DNA of 64,000 nt from JAJDYQ01 sp965214035. Its GTDB lineage: Bacteria > Pseudomonadota > Gammaproteobacteria > JAJDYQ01. A program made the translations under genes and the position numbers. Numbering within the stretch: the first letter of the stretch is position 1; every line of letters starts with the position of its first letter. Positions 8,623-16,030 of the stretch are shown one piece after another. The stretch lies in the NCBI GenBank assembly GCA_965214035.1, contig OZ243932.1, positions 2,418,001 to 2,482,000 on the forward strand, read 5' to 3'. A model generated the notes under the pieces. That model saw only the letters and a list, made by a program, of their open reading frames with translations. It ran no database searches and was not told the DNA's origin.

Positions 8623-9953
8623 ACAACATCATCGAACACTACCGTGACGAACATGCGGCCACAAAAGACCGGCTGCCGGGTGCCGGGCTGGACTGGCTGA
8701 ATACATCGCGTGCTGCCGCTCTGGCGGCATTTCGGGAAAAGGGTTTTCCGGCGCGTGGCATGGAAGACTGGAAATACACCAATGTACGACCGATTGAAAA
8801 ACGCCCATTCAGGCTGGCGCGGCAAGCGGCCGGAGATGCCGCCATCGACACCCGCCTGTGTGCAGACATGGCCAGTTACCGGATAGTATTTGTGGACGGA
8901 CGGTACGCACGGCACCTGTCCGAACCACCGGGCAACCTGTCCCCATTGGCAACGGTCAAGGACCTGCACACCGCACTGCTCGAAGATGCCGATGCACTCG
9001 AAGCCCACCTTGGTAAAATTGCCGATGTATCCAAAAATGGTTTTTCCGCCCTCAATATGGCCTTAATGAATGATGGAGCCTGCATCAGCATTGCCGACAA
9101 TGCCGTACCGGAGCGACCGATTCACCTGATGTTCCTCTCATCGGGCAAGCAAGAAGAAATTACCAGCCAGATCCGCATTCTGGTCATGGCCGGAGCGGGC
9201 AGCCGCGCCACCATCATTGAAAGCTACCACTCAACAGCCGGCGATGTTTATTTCAACAACATCACCACCGAGATCAGAGTAGCGGCGGGTGCCGGTATCG
9301 AACACTACAAACTGCAACACGAAAGCAACAAGGCATTTCACATAGCCACCCTGCACGTAGAACAGGCCAGAGGCAGCGCATTCACCTCCTTCTCCGTATC
9401 CATGGGAGCACAGCTTGCACGCAACGACATCAACATCTGGCTGGGCGATGAAGGTGCCAACTGCGACCTGTACGGCCTGTACATGGCTGACGGTCGTCAA
9501 CACACCGACTTTCACACCAGAATTGACCATGCCAGCCCACACTGCAACAGCAGGGAAATCTACAAGGGCATACTTGATGGTCACGCCCGTGCCGTATTCA
9601 ACGGTCAGGTACACATACACCCGGATGCGCAGAAATCGGCGGCCGAACAGGCCAACCACAACCTGCTGCTATCCCGCGATGCGGAAGTCGATACCAAGCC
9701 ACAACTGGAAATCCATGCCGATGATGTTACCGCCTCGCACGGAGCAACCATTGGCCAGTTGGACGACAACATGATATTCTACCTTCGCTCGCGTGGACTC
9801 GACTACCACACGGCACACGCCCTGCTCATCTATGGCTTTGCGCACGACATCGTTGAAAAAATGACCATCGAACCACTTAGACACCACCTGCAAGCCACGC
9901 TGGCAGAACGTATTCCCGGCCTGCACAGGCCGCATGAACTGGTTTTCGGGTAA
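8619..9953 (+). CDS. sufD: Fe-S cluster assembly protein SufD
   Basis: SufD is the second beta-helix subunit of the SufBC2D scaffold and helps iron acquisition. The start is taken at the ATG overlapping the sufC stop (8619), giving 444 residues. A further upstream in-frame codon would overlap sufC needlessly. Recognisable parts are the N-terminal FPARGMEDWKYTNVRPI (the W-x-Y-T-N motif), INIWLGDEGANCDLYGLYM, HASPHCNSREIYKGIL and the C-terminal conserved core DDVTASHGATIGQLDDNMIF with LRSRGL. SufB and SufD share this C-terminal fold. It is followed 7 bp later by sufT. Confidence 0.96.
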   Translation: MNNIIEHYRDEHAATKDRLPGAGLDWLNTSRAAALAAFREKGFPARGMEDWKYTNVRPIEKRPFRLARQAAGDAAIDTRLCADMASYRIVFVDGRYARHLSEPPGNLSPLATVKDLHTALLEDADALEAHLGKIADVSKNGFSALNMALMNDGACISIADNAVPERPIHLMFLSSGKQEEITSQIRILVMAGAGSRATIIESYHSTAGDVYFNNITTEIRVAAGAGIEHYKLQHESNKAFHIATLHVEQARGSAFTSFSVSMGAQLARNDINIWLGDEGANCDLYGLYMADGRQHTDFHTRIDHASPHCNSREIYKGILDGHARAVFNGQVHIHPDAQKSAAEQANHNLLLSRDAEVDTKPQLEIHADDVTASHGATIGQLDDNMIFYLRSRGLDYHTAHALLIYGFAHDIVEKMTIEPLRHHLQATLAERIPGLHRPHELVFG

Positions 9954-9960
9954 CACGACC

Positions 9961-10275
9961 ATGACCGAACAGGACACCCTGAAAGACCGCATCATAGAAC
10001 AGTTAAAAACCGTCTATGACCCGGAGATTTCAGTCAACATTTACGATCTTGGACTGATCTATCGTCTCGATATTGACCAGCAGGCCAATGTCGCATGTGA
10101 CATGACGCTGACCACGCCCGGCTGCCCGGTCGCGCACACCTTTCCGGGCCAGGTTGAAGCAAAAATCAAGGCAGTGGAAGGCGTCAGGGATGCACGGGTC
10201 AATCTGGTCTGGGACCCGCCCTGGACACAGGACAGCATGACCATGGAAGTCAAATTGGAACTGGGCATGCTCTGA
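9961..10275 (+). CDS. sufT: SufT-like MIP18/DUF59 protein (Fe-S cluster maturation)
   Basis: The ATG at 9961 gives a 104-residue MIP18/DUF59 domain: VYDPEISVNIYDLGLIY, then TTPGCPVAHTFPGQVEAKI and VNLVWDPPWTQDSM. The conserved Cys in TPGCP is present. SufT-type proteins help deliver Fe-S clusters to target enzymes and are commonly the last gene of suf operons, where this one sits, 7 bp after sufD. The same fold also occurs as PaaD in phenylacetate operons, but the operon context argues for the Fe-S role. Length equals the bare domain, without the extra N-terminal part seen in some SufT. Confidence 0.9.
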   Translation: MTEQDTLKDRIIEQLKTVYDPEISVNIYDLGLIYRLDIDQQANVACDMTLTTPGCPVAHTFPGQVEAKIKAVEGVRDARVNLVWDPPWTQDSMTMEVKLELGML

Positions 10276-10519
10276 GCAAAATGACCGGACAGCCATTGCA
10301 AACCACACCTGATCAGCTATAAAAGTGACCATGAACCCGATATGACAACAGGATACACAATGAAAGAGAGAACAGAACGACGGACGATGCAGGTCGGTCT
10401 GCGGTGCATTCCTGTCGCGGGGCAGGTGCCTCTGAGCCTACTGGCCGGCTGACGCGCCGGTCTTTTCCCGACAGTTTCCATTCTGTGACAGCCCGCACGG
10501 CTGGCTGCGCCGTGCGGCG

Positions 10520-11179
10520 GTGGTGAGTCTGCTCGGTTTGCCGCTGCTGTTCGGCCTCGCCGCCCCGGCCGCCGCGCAGACGATATCCCTGTCGACGCTC
10601 TTCGAGAGCAATAATGTTATAACCCAAACTTCGACACCCGTCACTGTCAGCGGTATCCCTTCGAACTGGACCGCCCCGGTCAGCCATTCGCTGACGACCA
10701 CCGGCACCGGCTCGGGCCACGCGACGCTCGCCGCCGCGTCCTGCCAGGTCGAGGGTGGCATGATGCCGGTCAGGGCGTTCGATGTATGCGACTTCGGGGG
10801 CATCGGCTACGACGCGGGAAATCGCACCTACGAACTCGGGATCAACGCGCAATCTGATAGCGTCAGCGATTCGGGCGAGACGTTCAACGTGGTGCTGACC
10901 GATTCGTCGATGCCACCGAAGTCCGCCACCTTCACAATGACCGTGAAGGAGTCGTCGGATCAGGAACTCGACATCAGTGTTGCCGACGCCTACGAGGGCG
11001 AGAGCATCGTCGTCACCCTGGAACTGGAAGCGGCGCCGGGCAATGTGGCCGAGAGATCGAGGACGCTCATCGTCACCCCGCAGGTCCCATCGTCCGGGGA
11101 GGTCGCGGGCTGCATCACCGACAGCCGCTGCGAGGCCGGCACCACGCCCGCCGCCGCGTCGGCGCACAGTGGAAGCTGA
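10520..11179 (+). CDS. Secreted surface-type protein with Calx-beta-like segment (truncated?), GC-rich
   Basis: Reading from GTG at 10520 gives 219 residues: a signal-peptide-like start (LLGLPLLFGLAAPAAAQ), a Ser/Thr-rich beta region, then DAYEGESIVVTLELEAAPG, which resembles a Calx-beta repeat, and a low-complexity end. No enzyme motif is visible, so I assign no function beyond secretion. The frame stays open upstream to a stop near 10440 and contains no ATG, while an ATG at 10360 opens a different frame that dies at 10451. An original longer start may therefore have been lost to a frameshift. Large Calx-beta proteins usually have many repeats, and one segment suggests truncation. GC content and codon use are clearly higher than in the suf genes upstream, which suggests transfer. 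A strong terminator follows. Confidence 0.5.
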   Translation: MVSLLGLPLLFGLAAPAAAQTISLSTLFESNNVITQTSTPVTVSGIPSNWTAPVSHSLTTTGTGSGHATLAAASCQVEGGMMPVRAFDVCDFGGIGYDAGNRTYELGINAQSDSVSDSGETFNVVLTDSSMPPKSATFTMTVKESSDQELDISVADAYEGESIVVTLELEAAPGNVAERSRTLIVTPQVPSSGEVAGCITDSRCEAGTTPAAASAHSGS

Positions 11180-11221
11180 ACTGGTAGGATGTCCGTAGCC
11201 GGCATCTCCCTGACGGCTGTT

Positions 11222-11265
11222 GCGGGGCCGGATTCCATCCGTATTGTCACCGGCCCCGCTTTTTT
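11222..11265 (+). terminator. Rho-independent terminator
   Basis: A perfect 10-bp stem (GCGGGGCCGG at 11222-11231 with CCGGCCCCGC at 11250-11259), an 18-nt loop and a run of six T. It lies 43 bp after the stop of the secreted-protein gene and is the clearest intrinsic terminator in the window. Confidence 0.9.
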
Positions 11266-11508
11266 AACGGTCAAATGCTTTCTCGATCCCTGTCCTCTGG
11301 CTGCCCGGCAGAAAAGCTGGCAAATTCAGGCTTCTTGAGCTGGTATCAGGGTGTTGCCCCCATCCCTCGGAGGTAAAGGTGGTAGGTTTTGTCCCTTAGT
11401 TGCCTGCCTCAAAGCTACCTGTATCCTCGCAGATTATCTCGAACTTGCTGCGCTGTTGTTTGCAGGTGCCTTTTTCTTTCTTTTGATAGACAGATCGGGC
11501 GGAGAACC
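11266..11508. other. Stretch without a recognised gene
   Basis: I see no convincing coding frame on either strand. It forms the upstream flank of the plasmid-type rep gene start at 11509, so in the ancestral replicon it would have held the rep leader and, in ColE2-type plasmids, a countertranscript RNA. I cannot point to that RNA. Confidence 0.4.
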
Positions 11509-11544
11509 GTGAATCAACTGACCGTGCTCCATTACATATTTAAT
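11509..11544 (+). pseudogene. First 12 codons of a ColE2-type rep gene, cut off by an IS1595-family insertion
   Basis: GTG at 11509, preceded by GGAG, opens VNQLTVLHYIFN up to the exact left end of the insertion element at 11545. Joined to 13321, past the element and its 8-bp flank, the frame continues in register as PYCADIPSLGV, the expected N-terminal motif of ColE2-type Rep proteins. This is the displaced 5' end of the gene described at 13321-14229. Confidence 0.7.
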
Positions 11545-11567
11545 GGGAATTATATACTTAATGCCCC
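11545..11567 (+). repeat. Left terminal inverted repeat of the IS1595-family element
   Basis: Begins GGGAATTATATACTTAATGC. It pairs with 13290-13312 with one mismatch. The first 12 bases equal the first 12 bases of the inverted repeats around tnpB at 16039 and 17273. Confidence 0.85.
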
Positions 11568-11587
11568 CGAATTTTTGTTTTTCCTGC

Positions 11588-11731
11588 TTACCTTTTGACC
11601 AGTTTCCATCGTTGTTTCAGTTGTGCGGTGGAGGGTGCTTTTTCGGGTTTGGAGGGTGCTTTTTCAGGTCGGTAACGAACAATTTGTCGGACGGCACTTT
11701 GAAAGTCTTTTAGCGATGGGCGTTTGCTCAT
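11588..11731 (-). CDS. Tiny hypothetical protein (47 aa) inside the IS element
   Basis: ATG at 11731, with GGAAGAGAAAG just upstream, opens MSKRPSLKDFQSAVRQIVRY and a basic, proline-containing tail with the tandem motif PEKAPSK-PEKAPST. The tandem comes from a direct DNA repeat of GGAGGGTGCTTTTTC. It stands directly downstream of the attC-like site, the place of a following cassette gene in an integron array. I recognise no family and expression is uncertain. Confidence 0.4.
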   Translation of the reverse strand: MSKRPSLKDFQSAVRQIVRYRPEKAPSKPEKAPSTAQLKQRWKLVKR

Positions 11732-11774
11732 GTTCTTTCTCTTCCTGCGATAGCGACATACCCGACCTATTGAA

Positions 11775-11850
11775 CGCTAACGTTAAAGCTGTGCGGAGCA
11801 AACGAAGCGCAGCGAGCGTCGTTTGCGTCCGAACGAGCGCCTTGTCAGGG
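11775..11850 (-). repeat. Integron attC-like recombination site
   Basis: On the minus strand this 76-bp stretch starts CCCTGACAAGGCG and ends AACGTTAGCG. The two 7-bp outer boxes (CCCTGAC and GTTAGCG) are imperfectly complementary (5 of 7). The centre folds as a long hairpin, GCGGAGCAAACGA against CGGACGCAAACGA, with one unpaired base, the kind of extrahelical base attC sites use. The DUF4145 stop codon lies inside the first box, as in gene cassettes. The outer boxes deviate from the consensus RYYYAAC/GTTRRRY, so this is a degenerate or divergent site. Confidence 0.5.
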
Positions 11851-12201
11851 CTGCTCTTGCGTGAATTTATTTGCCCTATATTCCATTTCATAGACAAGCC
11901 TTAGTAACTCTGCTGTAAACATCACTGTACTTTGCGCCCTTTCTTTTTCTGGAGCATCAAGTTTATGAGTAGAGTTATTTCCGTGTTGCCTCATTAAATC
12001 AATCCACCCTTTCATTGGCGTTGTTACATATCCCTCCACTTCAAGATAAGTCAGATATGCAGCAAATGATTCCCCCTCTTTTGCGCCTTTATCTGCGGCA
12101 ACATGCATTAATATTTTTCTGCAAATTAATTCTGCAGCAGAATACGCATTTACTTCTATGCACCGACGAGCTTCACTATATGATTTATCGACTTCAGAAG
12201 G
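11845..12201 (-). pseudogene. DUF4145-domain protein, N-terminally truncated
   Basis: The open stretch of 118 codons reads YSEARRCIEVNAYSAAELIC, then RKILMHVAADKGAKEGESF, GWIDLMRQHGNNSTHKLD and ELLRLVYEMEY, matching the DUF4145 domain (the GN..H motif near the C-terminus). Full proteins are about 220-240 residues with an extra N-terminal part; here an in-frame TGA at 12202-12204 cuts it off and the first ATG (12108) comes only inside the domain. DUF4145 occurs in accessory and defence-associated proteins, but its role is not established. It ends in an attC-like site and lies inside an IS1595-family element, so it appears to be a captured cassette. Confidence 0.65.
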
Positions 12202-12295
12202 TCAGCCCCGAATACCCGGACCAAAGGGAATCCTTGGGAAAATCGTATCATTTGCGCATCCTGAGACACATTCCCTTCATTGACCTGATTTTGCA

Positions 12296-13219
12296 TCAGG
12301 CAATCAGGGTTTTGTAAGTCAGCCGCTTGCCCTTGCCGGCCATGCAGACGGACTTCATGCGATCCAGAGTATCGACGGCACAGTGACCCTCATTTAACCG
12401 AAACACAAACTCATCCACATACCGTTGGCAGTGCTTCATGCTAAAGTGATGGAAGGTGCCGGTGTATCCCCGTTTGAGCAAAGCCCAAACGGACTCAATG
12501 CCGTTGGTATGCGCCATACCATTGATGTATTCCCCCGCAGAGTGATTGACTGTCTGGTGCTGGAAACCCGCTCCAGGAATGGCGTCGTAGGCACGCGCCT
12601 CATCCGTGAATACCGTAGCCCCCTTTTCAATATGACCCTTTGCCAGATGGCGAACCGTCTTTTTATTCTCACGATGCACGGCAACCGCCTTGAGGCGTCC
12701 GTCACGCCCACGCATCCCGATCACAGGCTGCTTGCCCACGGCTCCCCGACCCGATGGTTCTCTCACTTTTCTTCTGGCCCGGTTCATATTCTTTCGCTTT
12801 CCACCGAAACAGGTCGCATCCATTTCCACCTGAAAGGTCAGCTTCCAGTCCCCCTGCTGGCACGCTTCACGGATTCTGTGAAGCAAAAACCACGCTGTCT
12901 TCTGCGTGATAGCCAGTTCTTTTGACAACTGCAGACTGCTCACGCTCTTGCGGCTGGTTTGAACCAGATAAATGGCGTATAGCCATTTTACAAGGGAAAG
13001 CCTGGACTTCTCAAAGATGGTGCCGTGACGAACCGTGAAGTCCGCCCTGCAATCCCGGCAGCGATGCCCATGCCGCTTCAACCGCGGAACCGTGTTGCCA
13101 CTCCTACAGTGCGGACATACCGGACCATCCTCCCAAATCTGACCCTCGACAAACCGAACCGCTGCCGCTTCACTCGGAAAAAACCTGAAAAACTCAAATA
13201 CCGATATCGTCTTGACCAT
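12296..13219 (-). CDS. IS1595-family (ISXO2-like) transposase
   Basis: Complete 307-residue transposase: an N-terminal zinc ribbon (CPHC at 35-38, CRDC at 54-57), a helix-turn-helix region (SLQLSKELAITQKTAWFLLHR), then the ISXO2-like DDE domain with probable catalytic D134 (VEMDATCFGGK), D206 (FTDEARAYD) and E242 (NGIESVWALLKRGY). Length and motifs match the family. The ATG is 93 bp inside the right inverted repeat. It appears intact, so it could act in trans on related ends such as those around tnpB at 16.0-17.3 kb. Confidence 0.93.
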   Translation of the reverse strand: MVKTISVFEFFRFFPSEAAAVRFVEGQIWEDGPVCPHCRSGNTVPRLKRHGHRCRDCRADFTVRHGTIFEKSRLSLVKWLYAIYLVQTSRKSVSSLQLSKELAITQKTAWFLLHRIREACQQGDWKLTFQVEMDATCFGGKRKNMNRARRKVREPSGRGAVGKQPVIGMRGRDGRLKAVAVHRENKKTVRHLAKGHIEKGATVFTDEARAYDAIPGAGFQHQTVNHSAGEYINGMAHTNGIESVWALLKRGYTGTFHHFSMKHCQRYVDEFVFRLNEGHCAVDTLDRMKSVCMAGKGKRLTYKTLIA

Positions 13220-13289
13220 GACCCATCACCCGTTGAAAAACTGAACTACCCACAATCCTGCACCCTATGCCCCAAAATTGCAAACATCC

Positions 13290-13312
13290 GGGGCATTAAA
13301 TATATAATTCCC
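13290..13312 (-). repeat. Right terminal inverted repeat of the IS1595-family element
   Basis: On the minus strand it begins GGGAATTATATATTTAATGC. It pairs with 11545-11567 with one mismatch. It is followed on the plus strand by TAAAAAAT, the diverged copy of the left flank TATTTAAT. Confidence 0.85.
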
Positions 13313-13320
13313 TAAAAAAT

Positions 13321-14229
13321 CCCTATTGCGCCGATATTCCTAGTTTAGGCGTGATCATCCGAAACCGAAAATCGGCTTTGAAGCGTAAACTCATTCAGGT
13401 TAATGCTCCTTGGCTTCGTATCCATTTGGTTCTTGATCTCGATTATCCAGGGGCCGGACTCGCGTGGGAAGATCGTGGTTTTGCACCACCCACCTGGTGC
13501 TCAGTCAATCCCGAAAACGGCCACGCTCACAGTTCTTGGTCTTTATGGGCCCCGGTTCTGCTTGGAAAGATGGACAGGGTAGCGCCTATGAGGTATCTGG
13601 CAGCCGTTGAAAATTCCATGATTGCTTTGATGGAAGCAGATCCAGGCTATTCGGGGTTGATAACCAAAAACCCTATACACTCGCACTGGCGGACTTATTG
13701 GGGTGAAGATCGCTACGACTTGGATTATCTGTCTGAATTCCTTAATCTCAAAAAGCACCTGCCGGATCGAGGCGTTAAACCTTCATCTGTCGGTATTGGT
13801 CGAAATGTCGATTCCTTCGACTTCATCCGTCGCTACGCTTATAAAGAAATTCGGCTTTGGAAAGTTCCGCCTTATCAGCAGTACATTTATACGTCTTGGC
13901 AAAACTATCTTTATGGTCAAGTCCGTAACTTTACCGCAAATGAACACCCAACTCCCATCGATGATCGGGAGTGTTATTCGATTGCGAAGTCCGTTGCCCA
14001 TTGGGTGTGGACTAAGTTTGATATCGCGGCTAGCGATGAGAGATTTAAGCGTCGCCAGGCGGCGCGAGGGCGGGCAAGTGGCCAAGTCCGAAGAACGCTT
14101 ATCTTGCATGAACAGGACAAAGCTCTTCGTCTTCGAGAGTCCGGATTCAGCATTCGCCGTATTGCATCAATACTTAATGTACCAAAATCGACTATCGCTC
14201 GATGGGTACAGGTGTCCCACGAACCATAA
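13321..14229 (+). pseudogene. ColE2-type plasmid replication initiator, 5' end displaced by IS insertion
   Basis: Coding is clear from CCC at 13321: PYCADIPSLGV, then the replicase domain (LVLDLDYPGAGLAWED, CSVNPENGHAHSSWSLWAPV, YSGLITKNPIHSHW), a PriCT_1-like segment (VGIGRNVDSFDFIRRYAY, ARGRASGQ) and a C-terminal helix-turn-helix (GFSIRRIASILNVPKSTIARW). These are the parts of ColE2-family Rep, which primes plasmid replication at an origin just downstream of its gene. With the 12 codons left of the element the protein would be 314 residues. The longest uninterrupted frame with a possible start is GTG at 13351 (292 residues), lacking the N-terminal motif. The replicon is probably dead. Confidence 0.85.
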
Positions 14230-14440
14230 TCAGATAGAAGCCCGCTAACGCGGGTTGCCTGGATTTGGTTTTGTTCAATCCATAATCAAGAATGATTGAT
14301 CTTCATCAGGTCAATGGTGCAACCACTGCCGATATCGTACATAACCGACCGTAAATAGTGCGCGGGCCCGTGAAAATTCAGATTTTGAGCTGGGGAACAC
14401 AGCGCCCCCGCCCCTCGCGGGGGGAGAAAGGGGGAGGAAC
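14230..14440. other. Region downstream of rep: possible ColE2-type origin remnant
   Basis: No gene is seen. The stretch holds a 5-bp GC stem (CCCGC/GCGGG, 14241-14254) right after rep, a 9-bp direct repeat CCATAATCA (14224-14232 and 14280-14288), and a C/G-rich hairpin (CCCCCG...CGGGGG near 14403-14423) just beyond the transposase stop. ColE2-type origins lie immediately 3' of rep, so this is where it would be, but I cannot identify the origin itself. Confidence 0.3.
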
Positions 14441-15814
14441 CTACAGTTTGATGAGTAGGCCTAGGAAAGCACCAAGCAAGGCTAGACCGGTGAAAAAGCG
14501 GACGGTCATTCGAGTTTCGAGGTCCGATATCTTCGCCTCCAGTTTCGATAGTTCAATTTCAATGTGACCGATATCGGACTTCATGGCCATGTCGTCCGGA
14601 TGTCTGGATAGTACCTGGGCGGCGGCATCGGCCTTCTGTTCCGAAGTGCCGGCCTCCAGGAACGCATCGTAAATCTCTTTGTGGATGGTGCTCATGGAGT
14701 CGAACCGTACCCGATTTTTGAACTTTGCGCAAGCATGTGTATGAGTCCACCCCAGACTGCACTTTTGATTGTGATTGATCATGTACTGCACGGGTGTTTG
14801 TAAATCCAATCCTTTGTGTGGCCGAATGGTGTTGTATTTGAACAGCCACTCGGCGAGTTTTTCGTTAAACAATCGCAGGTCGGTGAACAGCAAGTCTTCA
14901 TGGAAGTCCACGAATTGTTCCTGGATGGTGCGATTAAAGCGCTCACAGGTGGCATTCATCTTGGGGGATTTGGGATAGGTTAACAGGTGAACAATCTGAC
15001 TGTCGCTGAGGAGACGGTCAAAGGCGCCCTTGAACTCGCTGCCGCCATCGGTGACCACCTGTTGGATATGGAAGGGGGTTAAGCGGAAACACTTTTCAAA
15101 AAACACTTTGGCGGTCTGGCTGCTGAGCTTGGGCACCGCCATGGCCAAGGCGTAGCCACTGACCTCATCAATGTAGGTCAGGAGATAGCGCCGCAGGCCG
15201 CCCATACGCCGCTCAATGGCATCGAGACCCACGCATTCCCCGACATCACCGGGACGATAGCCCTTGGGACGGCGCTTGACAGGGGTACGCCGGTATCGCT
15301 TGGGCTTGCCTCCAGGCGTCAAGACCGGAGGCGAAACACGCATCCGATCCGGTGCATCGGCTATTAGCCGACCAATGGTGGACTCACTCGGACAAGGCAC
15401 TTGTTGCGTCTGACACCAGGGCTTGAGCAAGACATGGACTTGCTCCTTGCCCAGGTTTGGAAAATCCCGGCGCAACGGGCGAATCTGGGTCACCCCCGCA
15501 CGCGACCAATGGCGCGACCGCTTGCCCCGGGGGGCTTTCGATTGTGGCCTCAGACCGGTCAATCCCTGCTCACGGTACGCCTGCTTCCAGGCATACAGGG
15601 TGCGCCGGCTTTTACCACTATGGTCAATGGCGGCCTGGCCTTCTCGACCGGGTAGAACTTTCAGCCCCAACAGCAATAGCACCTGTAGTAACTTGCCACC
15701 ATTGTCCTGAAAAATGTCATCAATACCATGCTTTGTCGCCAGCATCTGATATTCTTGTATTGACGGCCATATTTTGAGCAGGCGCTCGTAGTCCTCGTGT
15801 GCTTCCAGCCTCAT
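14441..15814 (-). CDS. Integrase-core (IS481-like) transposase fused to a DUF1640-like coiled-coil protein
   Basis: A 457-residue frame. Residues 1 to about 355 are an integrase-core transposase: N-terminal helix-turn-helix (SRRTLYAWKQAYREQGL), the DDE core with GLDAIERRMGGLRRYLLTYI, VVTDGGSEFKG and NATCERFNRTIQEQF, and the end motif NTIRPHKGLDLQTPVQYM. After a short linker, residues 374-457 read MSTIHKEIYDAFLEAGTSEQ, a coiled coil (IELSKLEAKISDLETRM) and a C-terminal membrane helix (FFTGLALLGAFLGLLI), the layout of small DUF1640/CCDC90-like proteins. That part could start on its own ATG at 14695. The fusion probably arose by loss of the transposase stop. The start overlaps the stop of an XRE-type frame by 4 nt. 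Confidence 0.85.
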   Translation of the reverse strand: MRLEAHEDYERLLKIWPSIQEYQMLATKHGIDDIFQDNGGKLLQVLLLLGLKVLPGREGQAAIDHSGKSRRTLYAWKQAYREQGLTGLRPQSKAPRGKRSRHWSRAGVTQIRPLRRDFPNLGKEQVHVLLKPWCQTQQVPCPSESTIGRLIADAPDRMRVSPPVLTPGGKPKRYRRTPVKRRPKGYRPGDVGECVGLDAIERRMGGLRRYLLTYIDEVSGYALAMAVPKLSSQTAKVFFEKCFRLTPFHIQQVVTDGGSEFKGAFDRLLSDSQIVHLLTYPKSPKMNATCERFNRTIQEQFVDFHEDLLFTDLRLFNEKLAEWLFKYNTIRPHKGLDLQTPVQYMINHNQKCSLGWTHTHACAKFKNRVRFDSMSTIHKEIYDAFLEAGTSEQKADAAAQVLSRHPDDMAMKSDIGHIEIELSKLEAKISDLETRMTVRFFTGLALLGAFLGLLIKL

Positions 15815-16024
15815 TTTCTCGGATCCTCCAGCAAGGAGGCGGGAGAGACCCCGAGAGCGATTGCCAACCGCTCGATATTATCAATCGAGATATTGCGCTC
15901 ACCTCGCTCTACGGACCCGATATAGGTACGATGGAGGCCGGCCACATCGGCCAAAGCCTCTTGCGATGACCCGAGTTTTTCCCGCGCTTGTCTCAGATTG
16001 ACCGCAAAATGCTTTCTTGTGCAT
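15811..16024 (-). pseudogene. XRE-family helix-turn-helix regulator with a one-base frameshift
   Basis: The main frame encodes FAVNLRQAREKLGSSQEALA, then LHRTYIGSVERGERNISIDN and ALGVSPASLL, a classic XRE/Cro-CI DNA-binding domain of about 70 residues. Its natural start, ATG at 16024 (MHKKAF), is in another frame: removing one base from the A4 run at 16006-16009 joins MHKKAFAVNLRQ perfectly. No start codon lies in the correct frame before the first helix. Its stop overlaps the transposase ATG (ATGA), so it may have been a regulator of that element. The tnpB unit is inserted only 15 bp upstream of its ATG. Confidence 0.7.
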
Positions 16025-16030
16025 AAGGGG

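Larger units (their letters stand above)
11545..13312. mobile_element. IS1595-family insertion element with passenger sequence
   Basis: A 1768-bp element bounded by near-perfect 23-bp inverted repeats starting GGGAATTATATA (11545-11567 and the reverse complement at 13290-13312; one mismatch). The flanking 8-mers TATTTAAT (left) and TAAAAAAT (right) match at five of eight positions and look like a decayed target duplication; IS1595 elements make 8-bp duplications. Inside, all on the minus strand, are the transposase (12296-13219), a DUF4145 remnant (11845-12201), an attC-like site and a 47-codon frame. Passenger genes are known in this family. The insertion splits a plasmid rep gene. Confidence 0.85.

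Noticed and set aside
10313..11167. Long minus-strand frame opposite the secreted-protein gene
   Set aside because: It is a GC-rich mirror frame full of Arg and Gly with no domain; the plus strand has a signal peptide and is followed by a terminator.
14665..14720. tRNA fragment suggested by a GGTTCGACTCC-like stretch
   Set aside because: No acceptor, D or anticodon arm can be built around it; it is coding sequence at the transposase/DUF1640 junction.
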